Assembly: GCA_029168955.1 (NCBI GenBank)
Contig: JAPDOI010001517.1
Coordinates: 1 to 64,000 of the forward strand
Length of the DNA: 64,000 bases
Source of the DNA: Aplectana chamaeleonis
Lineage: Eukaryota; Nematoda; Chromadorea; Rhabditida; Cosmocercidae
Direction of reading: 5' to 3'
The position numbers were made by a program, and so were the translations under genes. Below, one piece after another: positions 34,401 through 46,400 of the stretch. Position 1 is the stretch's first letter. The number at the start of each line of letters is the position of its first letter. The notes beneath the pieces are model-generated. The model did no database searches, had not been told where the DNA came from, and worked only from the letters and a program-made list of their open reading frames with translations.

Positions 34401-37400
34401 GCCAGATTCTCCTCTTTCTAACAATACCCTTTGCTCTCAGTTTAATGCTAGTTTTGATCAACTAGGTTCGTTTGAATGAACCTTGTCACGGCTAAATATT
34501 TACACCCGCTCTAACTTTGTTTATTTACATTAAATTTCTAAAATGGGTACATCCGGAATAGACAACTTTCATCATCTTCCGTTTCCTTTGGTTTCAATCC
34601 TTTTCTCCTCCCTGGTCTGTAATAAAATACATTTTTTATTAATATTGAGTGCGCGTCCATTCCCGTGTGCGCTGTGTAGCTGCGTACTGACACCGTATCA
34701 CACGGCAAGCCGATTTTTTTAAGGGATAGCGGCATTCTAGGAGGCTAAAACTCGGGTTTTCTACTCCCTACGGATCGCATGAATCCTAACATTGTTCCAC
34801 AACACAAAATAGTTCTGATTTCCACATCAGAACAATCAAACACGGATTAACTAATCCTTCGTAGGTTTATGAAAACATTCGACAGGAAACATTAATTATC
34901 GCAATAGTAGTAGTTCTGTTGTTGGTAATTGTTCAATTGTTTTGTATTGAAAAATGTTTCATCTTTTGTAATAACTTACCGTCTTACTAACAAATTTTCC
35001 TCATGGGGTTGTTTTGAAGTTCAGAAATTACACTACCCTTTTTGTGGCCATTTTCGGAATTTTCTCTATTCAGTGCTTTTTTTATATTCTTGTTTATCAA
35101 AATCAGGAAGTCAAGATCATGGCTGTCCAACTATTCGGAAAACAGCCGATTTCGATTTCCCATAAGGGGGTGCCTAAAAATTACCGAGCTAAGGGGGGTG
35201 CATATTCAGGATCGCCATGCCGGGACGTGTGCCCAGCCCTGACCCCACCACCTCTTGAACGTTTGCAATCCAAGCGGTGGATCATGTAAGGTAAACCACC
35301 CACAATTTCGGAATCACAAATTTTTTCAGATAGCCAGCTTTCTGTGATTAATAAAATATCAGGCTTACGTTGCGAAAGAAAAACTTGCAAATAGTCAATT
35401 TTGTTCACTAGACTCCGATCATTAACCAAACAACATTTCAAGGCCGGAATTCCTTGCGAATTCAGAGGTTTCCCGAAGGATTTGCAGTAATGCCTGACTC
35501 GCCCTACGATTTTGTTGAAATGTCAGATCTGCGCATTAGTTGACATTTGTAAGCCACACATTCACGAACACTCTTGTCTTTATTGAGCTCACGAGCCTGC
35601 TGCCGGAGCTCGTATTCGCGGTTTCTCTCCTCACGAGTCATACTTCTTCGAACGAATACATGAGAAAGGGTCGAACCGCGGAGTGAGTGAGCTTTAAACA
35701 GAGCTATTCGCACGTGGGGTGGTGGTCGGCAACAGAACCTTCACCAAACACGGACGTTCTAGATCGGGTTTACCCATCCTAAACATGTTCTGACGGTGCA
35801 CAGTCGACATCAAGAGCGTCTAGGACGGAGTAAACCCTCTCCTCAAGATCCTTTTGGCGAACCTTAAGAAAAAGGTTATCTGAGGGTTCTTCCAGCCCAT
35901 AAATCACCAACCTGCGGGAACGTTTTTTCCCTCTCAATAACGTCAGAGACTTGCTTTGGAATTTTTCAGAGAGAGCTAAAAGTAAACGCTCTATAGTCGG
36001 GTCCTTATTTAGCTCAAGAATCTGTATCAAAAGATCGGCGGCTGGAAATTTATCAAAACCCACGGCGTCATCCTTTTGAGCAGAGGCCTCAGCTATCTGC
36101 GGGATCTGTGAGTTGACGGGGCTTCTCGTCTTATAAGTTCTTTCAGTCTGTGTTTTAGCCATTAGATCTCCTATAATCGAAGACAAGAGCAGCAGTGAAG
36201 AGTTAGACTCTGTTTCATTCCAAGTGAACTCATGTTTTCGGTTATCACAGGGCGGAGCGGTGGCTTTTTCGTCGAAACCTCCTTATCACTAGTTATATTT
36301 CACCGAGGCCCACCGCTCCGCTGCTGGTGATAATCGAAATCAACAGGTCACTACCGCAGAAAACCTCCGCATTCAATGCGTGTCGAATATGCATTCAACT
36401 CGAGTGACCACACCCATCGAAAGGCTCTATCACAGGGGCACGTGCTCCAAACAGCAGCACGTGCTGCAAAATTTCATAGCAGGAGCATGTGCCGCAAAAT
36501 TCAATAGCAGGAGTACGTGCTGCAAAGTAGTCCAGCGCTATTGTAGCAGCACACAGACGCGACGCGGCTGGCACACCGACGTGCGACGCGGCCAGCTCGC
36601 CGAGCATCTTCTGGGGCCGTCAGCGATTGGACGAGGCCTCCAGCGGCCGGGCGGGTAAAATACCGCAAACTTGGGTAATTGAACGGGCGAAGCTGCCGAC
36701 CTCTCAGTTCCGTCTCAGGAGTGCATCGTATACTCTCCTTTTTTGAATAATCGTCTTGTCATCGAGTTGAATGTGTATTATGCACGCATTGGACGGCTCA
36801 TTTGTAGGGGCACGTCCTGTAATTTGAAACACAATAGGAGCACGTGCTCCCCTAGCAGCACGTTCCCTGACTGTGCTCGAAACAGCCTTGTCTTCGAATT
36901 GAATGCATATTCGACACGCATTTAATGCGGCGATTGCCTGAGACGGCGGTACCAGAGTTTACCTTAACGAAACAGAGCGAAAAAGAAACTCAAACAAACA
37001 TGAGCAATGCTCTCACTGATAGTGATCACGTGAGGTATGAAAGATGAGCGAAGATACAGACTGAGCTCGACCGATTCAGAGCTCACTCAGGAAAAACGAC
37101 CACACACGGAGGCACACCAGATGCAACTGGAATTCATGTTGGTCGTGCCAATTCGAGCCGTGCAATCTTGTGGTGATGCTGTCGGCTAAGACATTTCTTC
37201 ATTACGGATCTCACAATGTTGGCGTTACGGTGGATTGAACCGCGAATGGTTTCTGGGAGACGGTCAGAGACATCTCGCATCGAATCGTCCAGGCCGACAT
37301 TATGGAGTTGGAGACTCCTCGAGCAATATGTATGCCGTTGGTCATGAGCGCTGAGCTTCCTGGGACATTCTAAACGACGGTGAGTGCCATATGTACTGGG

Positions 37401-40400
37401 ATCGCGTAACAGGCCGGAGATACACGCCGCTGAACGGGCCAAGCTGCCTGGAAATCTGTCGAATTCCGAGTTGGGCATCACCAAGAGCCTGAATCTGGGC
37501 CTGTTCTTGGAGGGAGAGGTGGGAACCACGTGGCATGTTGATAATCATTATCAGCAAACATTTCTTATGTGTTTAGCACGTGAAACGGGGAATTTCGAAA
37601 CTAACGTCGCGAATTATGCCAATTTTCCCTAAGTGTTCGTATACTTATAAGGCGAGCAAAAAGTGAACTTTTTCCTATTATTGAAGGTGAATTCGCCAAC
37701 TCGTGCTCACATGAAGCTTTCGATCGTTTTCGGCGTAGCAGAAAACCTAGAGGCTCTTTTCTATGTTTGAAAGCTCGATGCGATATCTCTTCAGCCCATT
37801 TTTAGGGTGTTCGTATACTTATGTGGCGCACTGTTCATGTTCAGCCGGTAATTCGCCAAGGGAGGGTGGTGAGTTGGAGACGCGCTGGCGGTGTTGAGAG
37901 ATTGTTTAGACTGCCGCCGACCCGCTAGCAGACGGGAGCGCCATATCGCCGCGATTTGACGAGTCTGTTTGCAGCTTACCTCGGCCGACTGCGACCGTGT
38001 TTCAAGTCAGAGACAAGCTGGCGCTCACTCGTCAACATCTAGCCGTTGTTTCAGTGACCGATAATGATATGTTCAAGACAATGGGAAAGGTGTGTAGGAC
38101 TGGCGGAAAGGCCTGCAGCAATGCTGAGAAAGTGTGTAGATTTGTCCAAAGCAGGATGACATCGATTTGCGGTCGCTGGCGACCGGACAGGTTACGCAAC
38201 CGCAACAAGCGTCGAACAATGTGTGTAGCCTGTAACCACACACAGTACGCGGCATCTACCAGCAAATTTATAGTTTCCTCTCAAGTCGAGGAAAAAGAAA
38301 AAAATTTATTTTTCAATCATCCACGTCAATTGAAGTACAATTTGAATGCTGTGTAACACTTGCGTGATGAAATTGCTGATGAAATTTTGGCGGTGTTCTG
38401 AAAGGCGTATGGGTACCCAAAGTAGAATGAATGAAGTGAAAAACCGGTAAATTTCGAACGAACCCATGACAAGGATATCTGCCCATGTATGAATCATTAT
38501 AATTGACAAAAAAAACCTACGTATTTGTGTGCGTTACCCTCTATAAAACGGCGTTATTCTCATCTCTCGAGGCGCGAGCGGCACGCGCGATGCTGCAACC
38601 TTGGTCTGCCCCGCTCTCTCACTTTCCCTAACGTCCGCTCCGCACCAGCACGCGTAGAAACCATGTGAATTTCGCCGTTTTATAGCCTGTAGCTCCTAAA
38701 ACGATCATTTAAAGCGTTGCTTTGAATGAAAAACTCCGCGTGTTCTTCCAAACCCACCTTTAAAACCTCTTCCCCTCCACTTGGGAGAAATTTAGGACTC
38801 AGCGTGTAAATTCACTCTCGTTGGTCTCGTGCGGGTGCGCGCGCATCCTGCGTCTTCGACTCTACCACACATTCTCACTAACTCTCTCTTCGCTTCACAT
38901 AAGCACGCGGATAAACAAACTAAATTTGCTTCCAGAGTAGAGGGTACTGTGTGCGTTTGCAGACGACACACAATATTTGACGGTCGTTTTAGTTGTTTAT
39001 CCTGTCCAGTTTCCAACAGGCTTCATAAGGCATTGTAGTTTATGTGTTTTGATTCTCATTCGGAAGTAGTGTAGTATTAATCACAATTTGTGGAAGTATT
39101 ATTTTCCAACAGCAGAATATGCAAGGGAAAAGAAGAGGAGCAAAGTGCGTGATTGGACGAAACACGTCTAGCCCCGTGTCTCATCCAACCACGCACTTCG
39201 CCCTCCTCCGTTTCTCCCGCCTCTTTTGCGATTGGGGACAGGGCTGTGCGTAACTAAATTTTGTACTTTCGTAAATAGTAATTTTTGAAATTCCCCGTAA
39301 TTCGTAATCGATAAAGAGTAATAAGCGCGCACATAGCCCTAACCTCATTCGATGTGGAAACGCCACAAAACTTAAGTGATGAGGTGTTCCATATCGAAGA
39401 AGGATTTAGGTTGGATTTCAAAACAACGTTGTCGAACAGTCAGCAAAAAAATTTCAGTATACAACCGTGGGATAGAAATGACCAAAATATACAAAATCGA
39501 AACTTTAAGCAGCGAAATTATGTACCACACCTTTGCAACGTTTCGCTCAACTTCTGGATACGAAAATATAGGGAACCGTCGCATTACCAAACGCAGGTGA
39601 ATGAATGCGAAGGACAACAGGGTAGTGAAAAAATTGCTGCTCGAAGTTTAATGTTCGGTCATTCAAGAGGATACTTGGAAGTAGTGGTCATTCCAAAGGA
39701 AATATACATTTGCAGAACAGCTTTTTGACGCAGAAATCGAGTCTGACCTCTATATTTGTGAAGCTTTACTCTGAACGGAGTTATGAGCCTTCCTCATTAT
39801 AAACAAGTTTGTTGGGGTGTAGAAAGCGGTTCGAGAGGTAAAGGTTGTTTAGTAATCTATAAAGCAAAAATATGGAAGTTTCCTCTAAATCTCTGATATC
39901 AAAAATGAACAACTTCTTACTCCTATTTTCTTTCGCATTTAGATTTTTTTTTGAATTCTCAATTTTGAAGCACTTCGTGACCTTATTTCAAAAGATGTGT
40001 GACTCTGCAGCCATAATTTGTATCAGAATGTTTTGAACCAAATTTGAAAATTACCCATTTTTGTCTCGTAGCCTAATTGCCTCTGGAAGTGGAAATCTAT
40101 CAAAGATTATTGGGGAGTTCCCGTGAAACTCTCTCTTGAGTAGTGTTCTCAATTTAGAAAAACATTTTCCCGATCCTTCAGCTCGACTTCAACACACGAA
40201 CCACCAGTTTTTGTTAGTGACATTTACCCGCAGAAGACATATGCGTGGTGAATGTTGTTTTTGAAATCTCCGTGAAATTCTGCTACGAACTTTATATGAA
40301 CTGGATTTTAATCCTAATATGCTGTATAAGCCAGTTAGGTCCTTAGAGCAGAGCGACATATTTAATGTCTATGCCGGGATGGAAATCCTGTCCGCAGTTG

Positions 40401-43400
40401 CAGCCGACCGCTTTCGCAGCTTGCCGCTCGAAGACAGTCGTACTGAGAATAAGAAGTTTAATTGTGCCAGGATCTCGTGGTCCCAGCACGATTCTGTTTG
40501 CACTGCCAGTTGCAACAGCGGTTGTCAGCAACTGCGGACCGGAATTGAACCTCCGATATAGTAAACAGCAAATGTCTTCGTCTCTAATGTTCATCATGGG
40601 GCGAGGGCATTCCTTGAAGATTAATAATCATGGAGCTCGGATCCGACCTGGCTCGCATATGAAGCAAACAAAAAAAGCTTGGAACCAATAAGTTTGAGCA
40701 AGTCGCTGAGATAAGCGGAGCGGTCAACCATTCCTGAAACTCGTTATCAACAATTATATTTCGCTATGTCCGACCTACTGCTGACTACATCCGGCTGGGA
40801 GTGTCAGGGTAAGGTATCACCGAAACTGAAATTGGAAAGAGCAATCAAATGAAGGAAGGAAGTGTAAAACTTATCTATGCTCTAGACCACAAATTCAAGA
40901 CCACAATTTACGTCATTTTCAAGATTTGTTACGCTTTGTTACGATTCGTTACGATTTTAGGCTGAAATTTCGTAAATAGTAAATCGTAAAAAAATTGCCA
41001 AAAACGCCCGTAATTCGTAAATCGTAAACCGTAATTCGTAATTACGCACAGCCCTGATTGGGAAACATTACAACCACCACCCTGGAAAACATCCAGCGCG
41101 GTAGATCTCGCAACGACACGCTATACGACGCTGCGGCATGTACAGTTGAGAAGTGGCCCTTTATAGCACTAGTCGAAACGAAATCTCGCTCCACAAACTT
41201 CAGCGTATACAGAACTCTGCCTACGAGTGATAAATGGCTGCCCTAATCTCACACCTGTATCCCATCTATATCGAGAGTGCGATCTCTTCTCTTAAATCTA
41301 CTTCTCTTAAAGGCAGTGTTCACGATGAAAAAGGTTTTCGAAATTCCACTGTAACGTTAACGTCGAAAGAACGCATAAAAAACAGCCTGGAAGAGCCCCA
41401 AAAGAGCCCGAAATTGCAACTTCGAGCGCATTGAAAACCCCAAAAGCGCATCGTGAACAAATGAATGCTTGAGATCGTTAGATGAGCGATGATTTTCAAT
41501 CATTAGCCCCGTTCTTCCCTTCATTCTCAGCTTCTCTCTTTACTCAAGTCAGCTCGCATAGATGGGCTGCAAAAGACGGAAGTTACAAGCCTCGGACAAC
41601 TCGTCCACCATGTTTCCATAGCTCAATCTTTGAGGGACCATACCTGCGTTCACAGAAGGTCTTGTATGATTTCAGAGACACCATTGGAATCAGCATGGGG
41701 CCGTTTTCAAGATAGGCGGAAACACAGAAAAACGATTTTCATCGTGAACACTGCCTTTAAAGGCAGTGTTCACGATGATTTTCGTTTCCGAGCTTTTTAC
41801 TTAAAACAATGCGTTGGCTACCAAGTGTTACTAAGACTACGAAGCAACGGCTGGAAACGCACTAAATCGTCTTATTTCAGTGACATCATTCTCTGGCCTT
41901 AACTAGTTGTCCGGTTGGATGAACATGTTCGCGGTGGTTGTCACTGGTAAAAATTGGGACTATTCGAAAATGGAATATTTTGGGCAAAACAGTATTCGTC
42001 AAGGTCCACACGAAAGAACGGAGCAACACAAAATAGAAAATTGCAAAAGTCGGGTCCACAAAAGATTTCATTGTCACAACAAACAGTTCCACTGAGAGTA
42101 AAGAAGCGGGGTGAGAGTAAAGGATTTCGTGCCCCTCTGGTGCGTTTTTCTCGGTTTCTTCGTCATTTAAGTTCTTTTCGGGGCCGAACAATCGATTTAG
42201 CGACTTATCTCAAAATCGAAGATTATCGTGAACACTGCCTTTAAAGCAGCATTGTCAACTGCAGTCACAACAGTTCCATATTGGCATAGTCACGAATGCC
42301 ACACATCCCAACATCCCTCTCCTATCATCCAATCCCTACTCTCGTAACATTCGCACGCCGCTGGCTGCATGCTGCTATCTCTGCCACTGATCTTCAGATA
42401 TGGGCTACTTCGGAGCTCAATCGCAAGAGACTGCTGCAAATGGAGCACACCAGATTCGTTACTGAATACCTCTCCTGTACCCCTCCAAATTCCATACTCG
42501 GCGGTGTCCCGCCCAAAGTTGATGATAGTCAGAAGAACCTACCTAGACGCTCCCGCGTCATTCTGGCTGGTCTACGTTGTGGACATTCCTCATGCCTCGA
42601 GGCCTTTATCCACAGGATCGATCCGTCGGTTCCTGACGAATGTCTTGACTGCCGTAATGCAGGACATGATTCATTTCATTTATTTTCATGCCCGGCTAGA
42701 CCAACTTCTCTAACAGCTCTGGATATGTAAAACAAGCCGTGCGATGTAGCCGCCTTTCTACGCCTATGAGAAGAAGCTTCGTTGTGGCTTGTAAGAAGAA
42801 GAAGAAGAAATCCCGCTCCACTAGACGTCAGCTAACGAGGTAAGCAGCCAAGGGCATTGGCACAGAAAAGCTCTGTTTCCGCTAGCAGATTGTCAGGTCA
42901 TCGACAGTCAGTACCGCAAATAATAATGCAAAAAAGAATGTGGGGGCAACCCGCATTTTCTATTCGCCAATTTTTATGGGAGTCATATATGTACATAAAC
43001 TAAACAAGACGATGGTATTACCTCCACAGAATTGTCTGCTAAGTTCCAGTTGACAGAAACATTGGGACATGGCAACGGCAGTTGAGGTTCCGACTCTTTC
43101 TAGAAAATGGGCGTGTTTTGACGCGATGAGGAAGAATGGACAGAACCGAAGTGAACGGCGGACGAATTCAATGTTACCAACCTGGCACTGTCCAATATGA
43201 GGCTTATTCAAACGGAAAGGCGCTTCTGGAACAAAGCCCTCGATACGTCGATAAAGTGCACGGTCCTGGCGACATCTGTCCGCCATTTCAGCAATCGTTA
43301 TGGAAGAGAGATAGATCTGTAAGGCAGCTTTTAGCGCAAGACCCGTCTGTGTAAAACCGAACTCATAGGGCGGCAGTTTTGAGGTGCAAAGGGCGGGCGT

Positions 43401-46400
43401 TGGCCACCATTGGACGACACTTACGCTGCTTGCTAGCGTCCCTGTCTGTCTCTTAAAGGCACAGTCTAACCTCGGAATCGTTTTTCTGCTTATTGTGAAG
43501 GCGGACTCACGATGATTCCAACAATATTATTGAAACCGTACAAATCCCCTGGGAACGGAATTATGGCCTCTCGAAAATTGAGCGGTGAATGCATGGTGGG
43601 CGAGTTGTCCGAGGCTTGTAATTTTCATCATTCGGAACCGATGTATGGGAGCGGTCCTGAATAAAGAGAAAGGCTGAAAATGAAAGGAAGAGCAGGGCTA
43701 TTTATCATCGGAAACCTCTCATCATGCCACTGTTGAGCTCGAGAGTTTGTCGAAAGACGCGTGACAAAGTGGCTAACGGAATCCTTTAATCTCAGCCCGC
43801 CTTCCAAGTCTCACAGTAACTGTTTGTTGTGACAACGAAATCTTTTGTGGATCCGTCCTTTGCAATTCTTTACTCTCCATTGCTCTGTTCTTTCCTTAGT
43901 TCCCTAACTAATCCTGCTTTGCACAAAATATTCTTCTATTTTCGACTGACCCAAGTTCCCACCGGTGACAACCACCATGAACATGTTCATCCAACCGGAC
44001 AACTAGTTCACGTTATAGAATCATGTCACTGAAATACTACGTTTCAGTGCGTTTCTCGCCGTTTCCTCGTAATTTTGGTAACGTTTGGAGGCCAACGCAT
44101 TGTTTAAAAATAAGTCACATTCATACTACTCGCCTCCGCCGTCAAAGCGGTCTCTCTGGCGTGAACTGTATGATTATGCCTCGACAAGCTCCAACTAGAT
44201 CAGCTGACTCATCTCAGATTATCGGCCTAGGTGACATCCAATGGCCGCCGCGCCCGTCCTTCCCTCCTTTCGCATCGTACACTCACTCTCACACAACTTT
44301 ACAGGATCAACCATCGTTGACATCAATTCTCCTTGAATGCCGAGGACGATTCCAGAGCATAATCTTGTCACTGCAAGACATTGTACGGAGACGCTCTTCA
44401 CCAGCAATGCCGTCAATCGTTTGCGGCGCAAGAGTGTCTGGTGTGCCACCCAGAACTGTTCCCATACCTTGAGAAATCCAAAATTTTGGTTGGACGAGGT
44501 TAAATACCGTCCTTATCGAAACGAATTTGCGGCCGGTAATTGCAAACAACCGCTAATGTAGCACGCAACACGAATATAACGGCACGGGGACAAAAATTTA
44601 TCGTATCGAGATCCCGTGGTCCCGGCACGACTATCTTCGAACTGCGAGCTTCAACAGCGGTTGTCTGCAAATGCGAACCAAAATGTGTTGTGAAAAGAAC
44701 AAAAAGTAATTATGAACACGCTGCCCTCTCCGTCTAACTCGCTCCATCGCGCTCTCTAACTTTAGTTCCACACACGCACGCAAAGGAACCATCAGAGTTT
44801 CCTTTTGGCAACGACTGTATACACTACGTCAACCACTCAGCAAGGTAGTTGAAAAGTCAGTGATAAAATAAATTTTCACGTTGACAGTTCGGAGTTATCA
44901 ACATTGCACACAAATGGTGACCACTTTCAAATATAAGCTGCCCAGAAGTCGCGCCTTGGCGGATCGCAAAAATTTTAGAAAAAAATTTTGATGGTGAGGG
45001 TCGCTCCGATTTCCAGAAATCACGCAACGCCCCGCTTCACCCTGCGCTCCGCTACTAGCGTTGATCGAAGAAAGGCTACTCATAAGCCAGGCAGTCATTC
45101 AGTAATTCAACAAGTCATTGAATAAAACTCTGCCAAAGCGTAGCCAGATGCCTCCGAAGGCAAGGCCTGATACGCATATTCTTGCGTCGAATGTGCAACT
45201 GTGCAAATTGTACGCAAAATCTACGTAGAAACGAAGACTAAATTCACTATATCTATCTCGCTGTCGCTAAACCCGGAGATTCCCGCTATAAATTTGCGGC
45301 GAGAACTTACGGAATAGCGACAGCCTCTGTTGAACAGCAATCTCAACCCACCCTGGGTACGCTAAACGGAGAGAGGCCGTTCGCCCAGGGTTGGTGCAGT
45401 CATCTCGACACTCTGGCTGGTCGTGGTGGGGGACCCAGAGTCACTCTCGGGAAGACCTTCCCAAGGATAATCTTGACGGCTGTAATGCTGCAGGTCGTAG
45501 GGGAAGAAACGGGGATGCGGTCGATCGCAGCTGGGATCGCTTTTCTAGTACGAAACAGGACGGGCTGGATCGATCGATCGAGTGCTGTAGCGAGAATTTA
45601 CGTAGCATATGCGGGGAATGTACCTAAAATTTCACCAATTGAAGCCAAAGTTTCCGTAGTTTACGTAAATTCTCGCGACGAAATCAAACTAGATGCCCCT
45701 AAAACCCTGGGCATCTCCGGTTGTCTTGTGGGGCATCTAGCTACGCGTTGGCGGAGAACGTCTCGTACGGGTGGTCGGGTGGTAGCACTCGCTCCATAGC
45801 ATAACCTGGGCATAGGAAGGCTTCTGTTTCGGGAGTCTTGGATCCTCCTCACGACTCGCTAATCACTCTTCCTACATCGCTCTTTGATCACATACATACA
45901 TATAGGGAACTCCGGGTGGTGGCCATCGTGTATCAACACTGCTGAGGAGGCGGGAGGAGCGAGGTTCCTGATTGGACGCTACAGCCGGGGGCCGGGGCTA
46001 GCCCGTGTTGCGTCCAATAAGGAACCTCGCTCCTCCCCCGTTCATCCCGCTTCCTCAGGAGTGTTGATACACGATGGCCACCACCCGGGAACTCCGTACG
46101 CATTCGAATATCCATGAAGCCAGCTCGCGTGTCACGCCATCGATCGATACGGGCAAGATCAATGATTGACGTGTCAAGCGAGCGTGCTGCGGGCGGTCGT
46201 ACTGTGAGGCCACTACGCACGGAGAGCACGATATGTAATTCCTAAAAAATTTTGAGAGAACTTTTGCCTGATAAGAATTGTTTGACGAAGTGGAGCAACT
46301 GGTTAGGCGTTACCTAGTCGCAAGATGTGGGTTTTGCTAGGCCACCTTACAGAAACCGTCGATGTCCATCTCATTGCCTTAATTCATAGCTGGTCATAGT

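Larger units (their letters stand above)
30870..37130 (-). mobile_element. CR1/L2-like LINE inserted in the Tc1 transposase gene
   Basis: Minus-strand non-LTR element whose pieces are, in order, ORF1 (36186 down to about 35500), endonuclease start (about 35441-35250), a hAT insertion (33117-35241), endonuclease remainder (about 33108-32600) and a linker domain to about 32275. No clear reverse transcriptase was recognised in 30900-32270, so the element is incomplete or too decayed there. The outer limits are approximate; they are set by where transposase similarity stops on each side. Confidence 0.65.
30021..37833 (-). mobile_element. Tc1-like DNA transposon (IR/DR type), interrupted by a LINE
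   Basis: The ends are exact 29-bp inverted repeats beginning CAGTGCGCCACATAAGTATA (30021-30049 and 37805-37833). A second, inner copy of the CATAAGTATACGAACAC motif occurs at 30195-30214 and, inverted, at about 37629-37648, giving the double-repeat IR/DR arrangement known in some Tc1-like elements. The transposase is on the minus strand, split into an N-terminal half at 37137-37536 and a C-terminal half at 30306-30860. The ~6 kb between the halves is a LINE with its own insertions. The flanking bases are no longer TA, suggesting age. Confidence 0.85.

Noticed and set aside
36245..36318. Possible tRNA or structured small RNA gene
   Set aside because: Hairpin arms are transposon-like and there is no tRNA cloverleaf or box A/B pattern.
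41058..41246. Open frames on both strands between the hAT and the TTAA MITE in ADAR intron 6
   Set aside because: Coding-like composition but no ADAR block or other family; ADAR exons 6 and 7 join without it.
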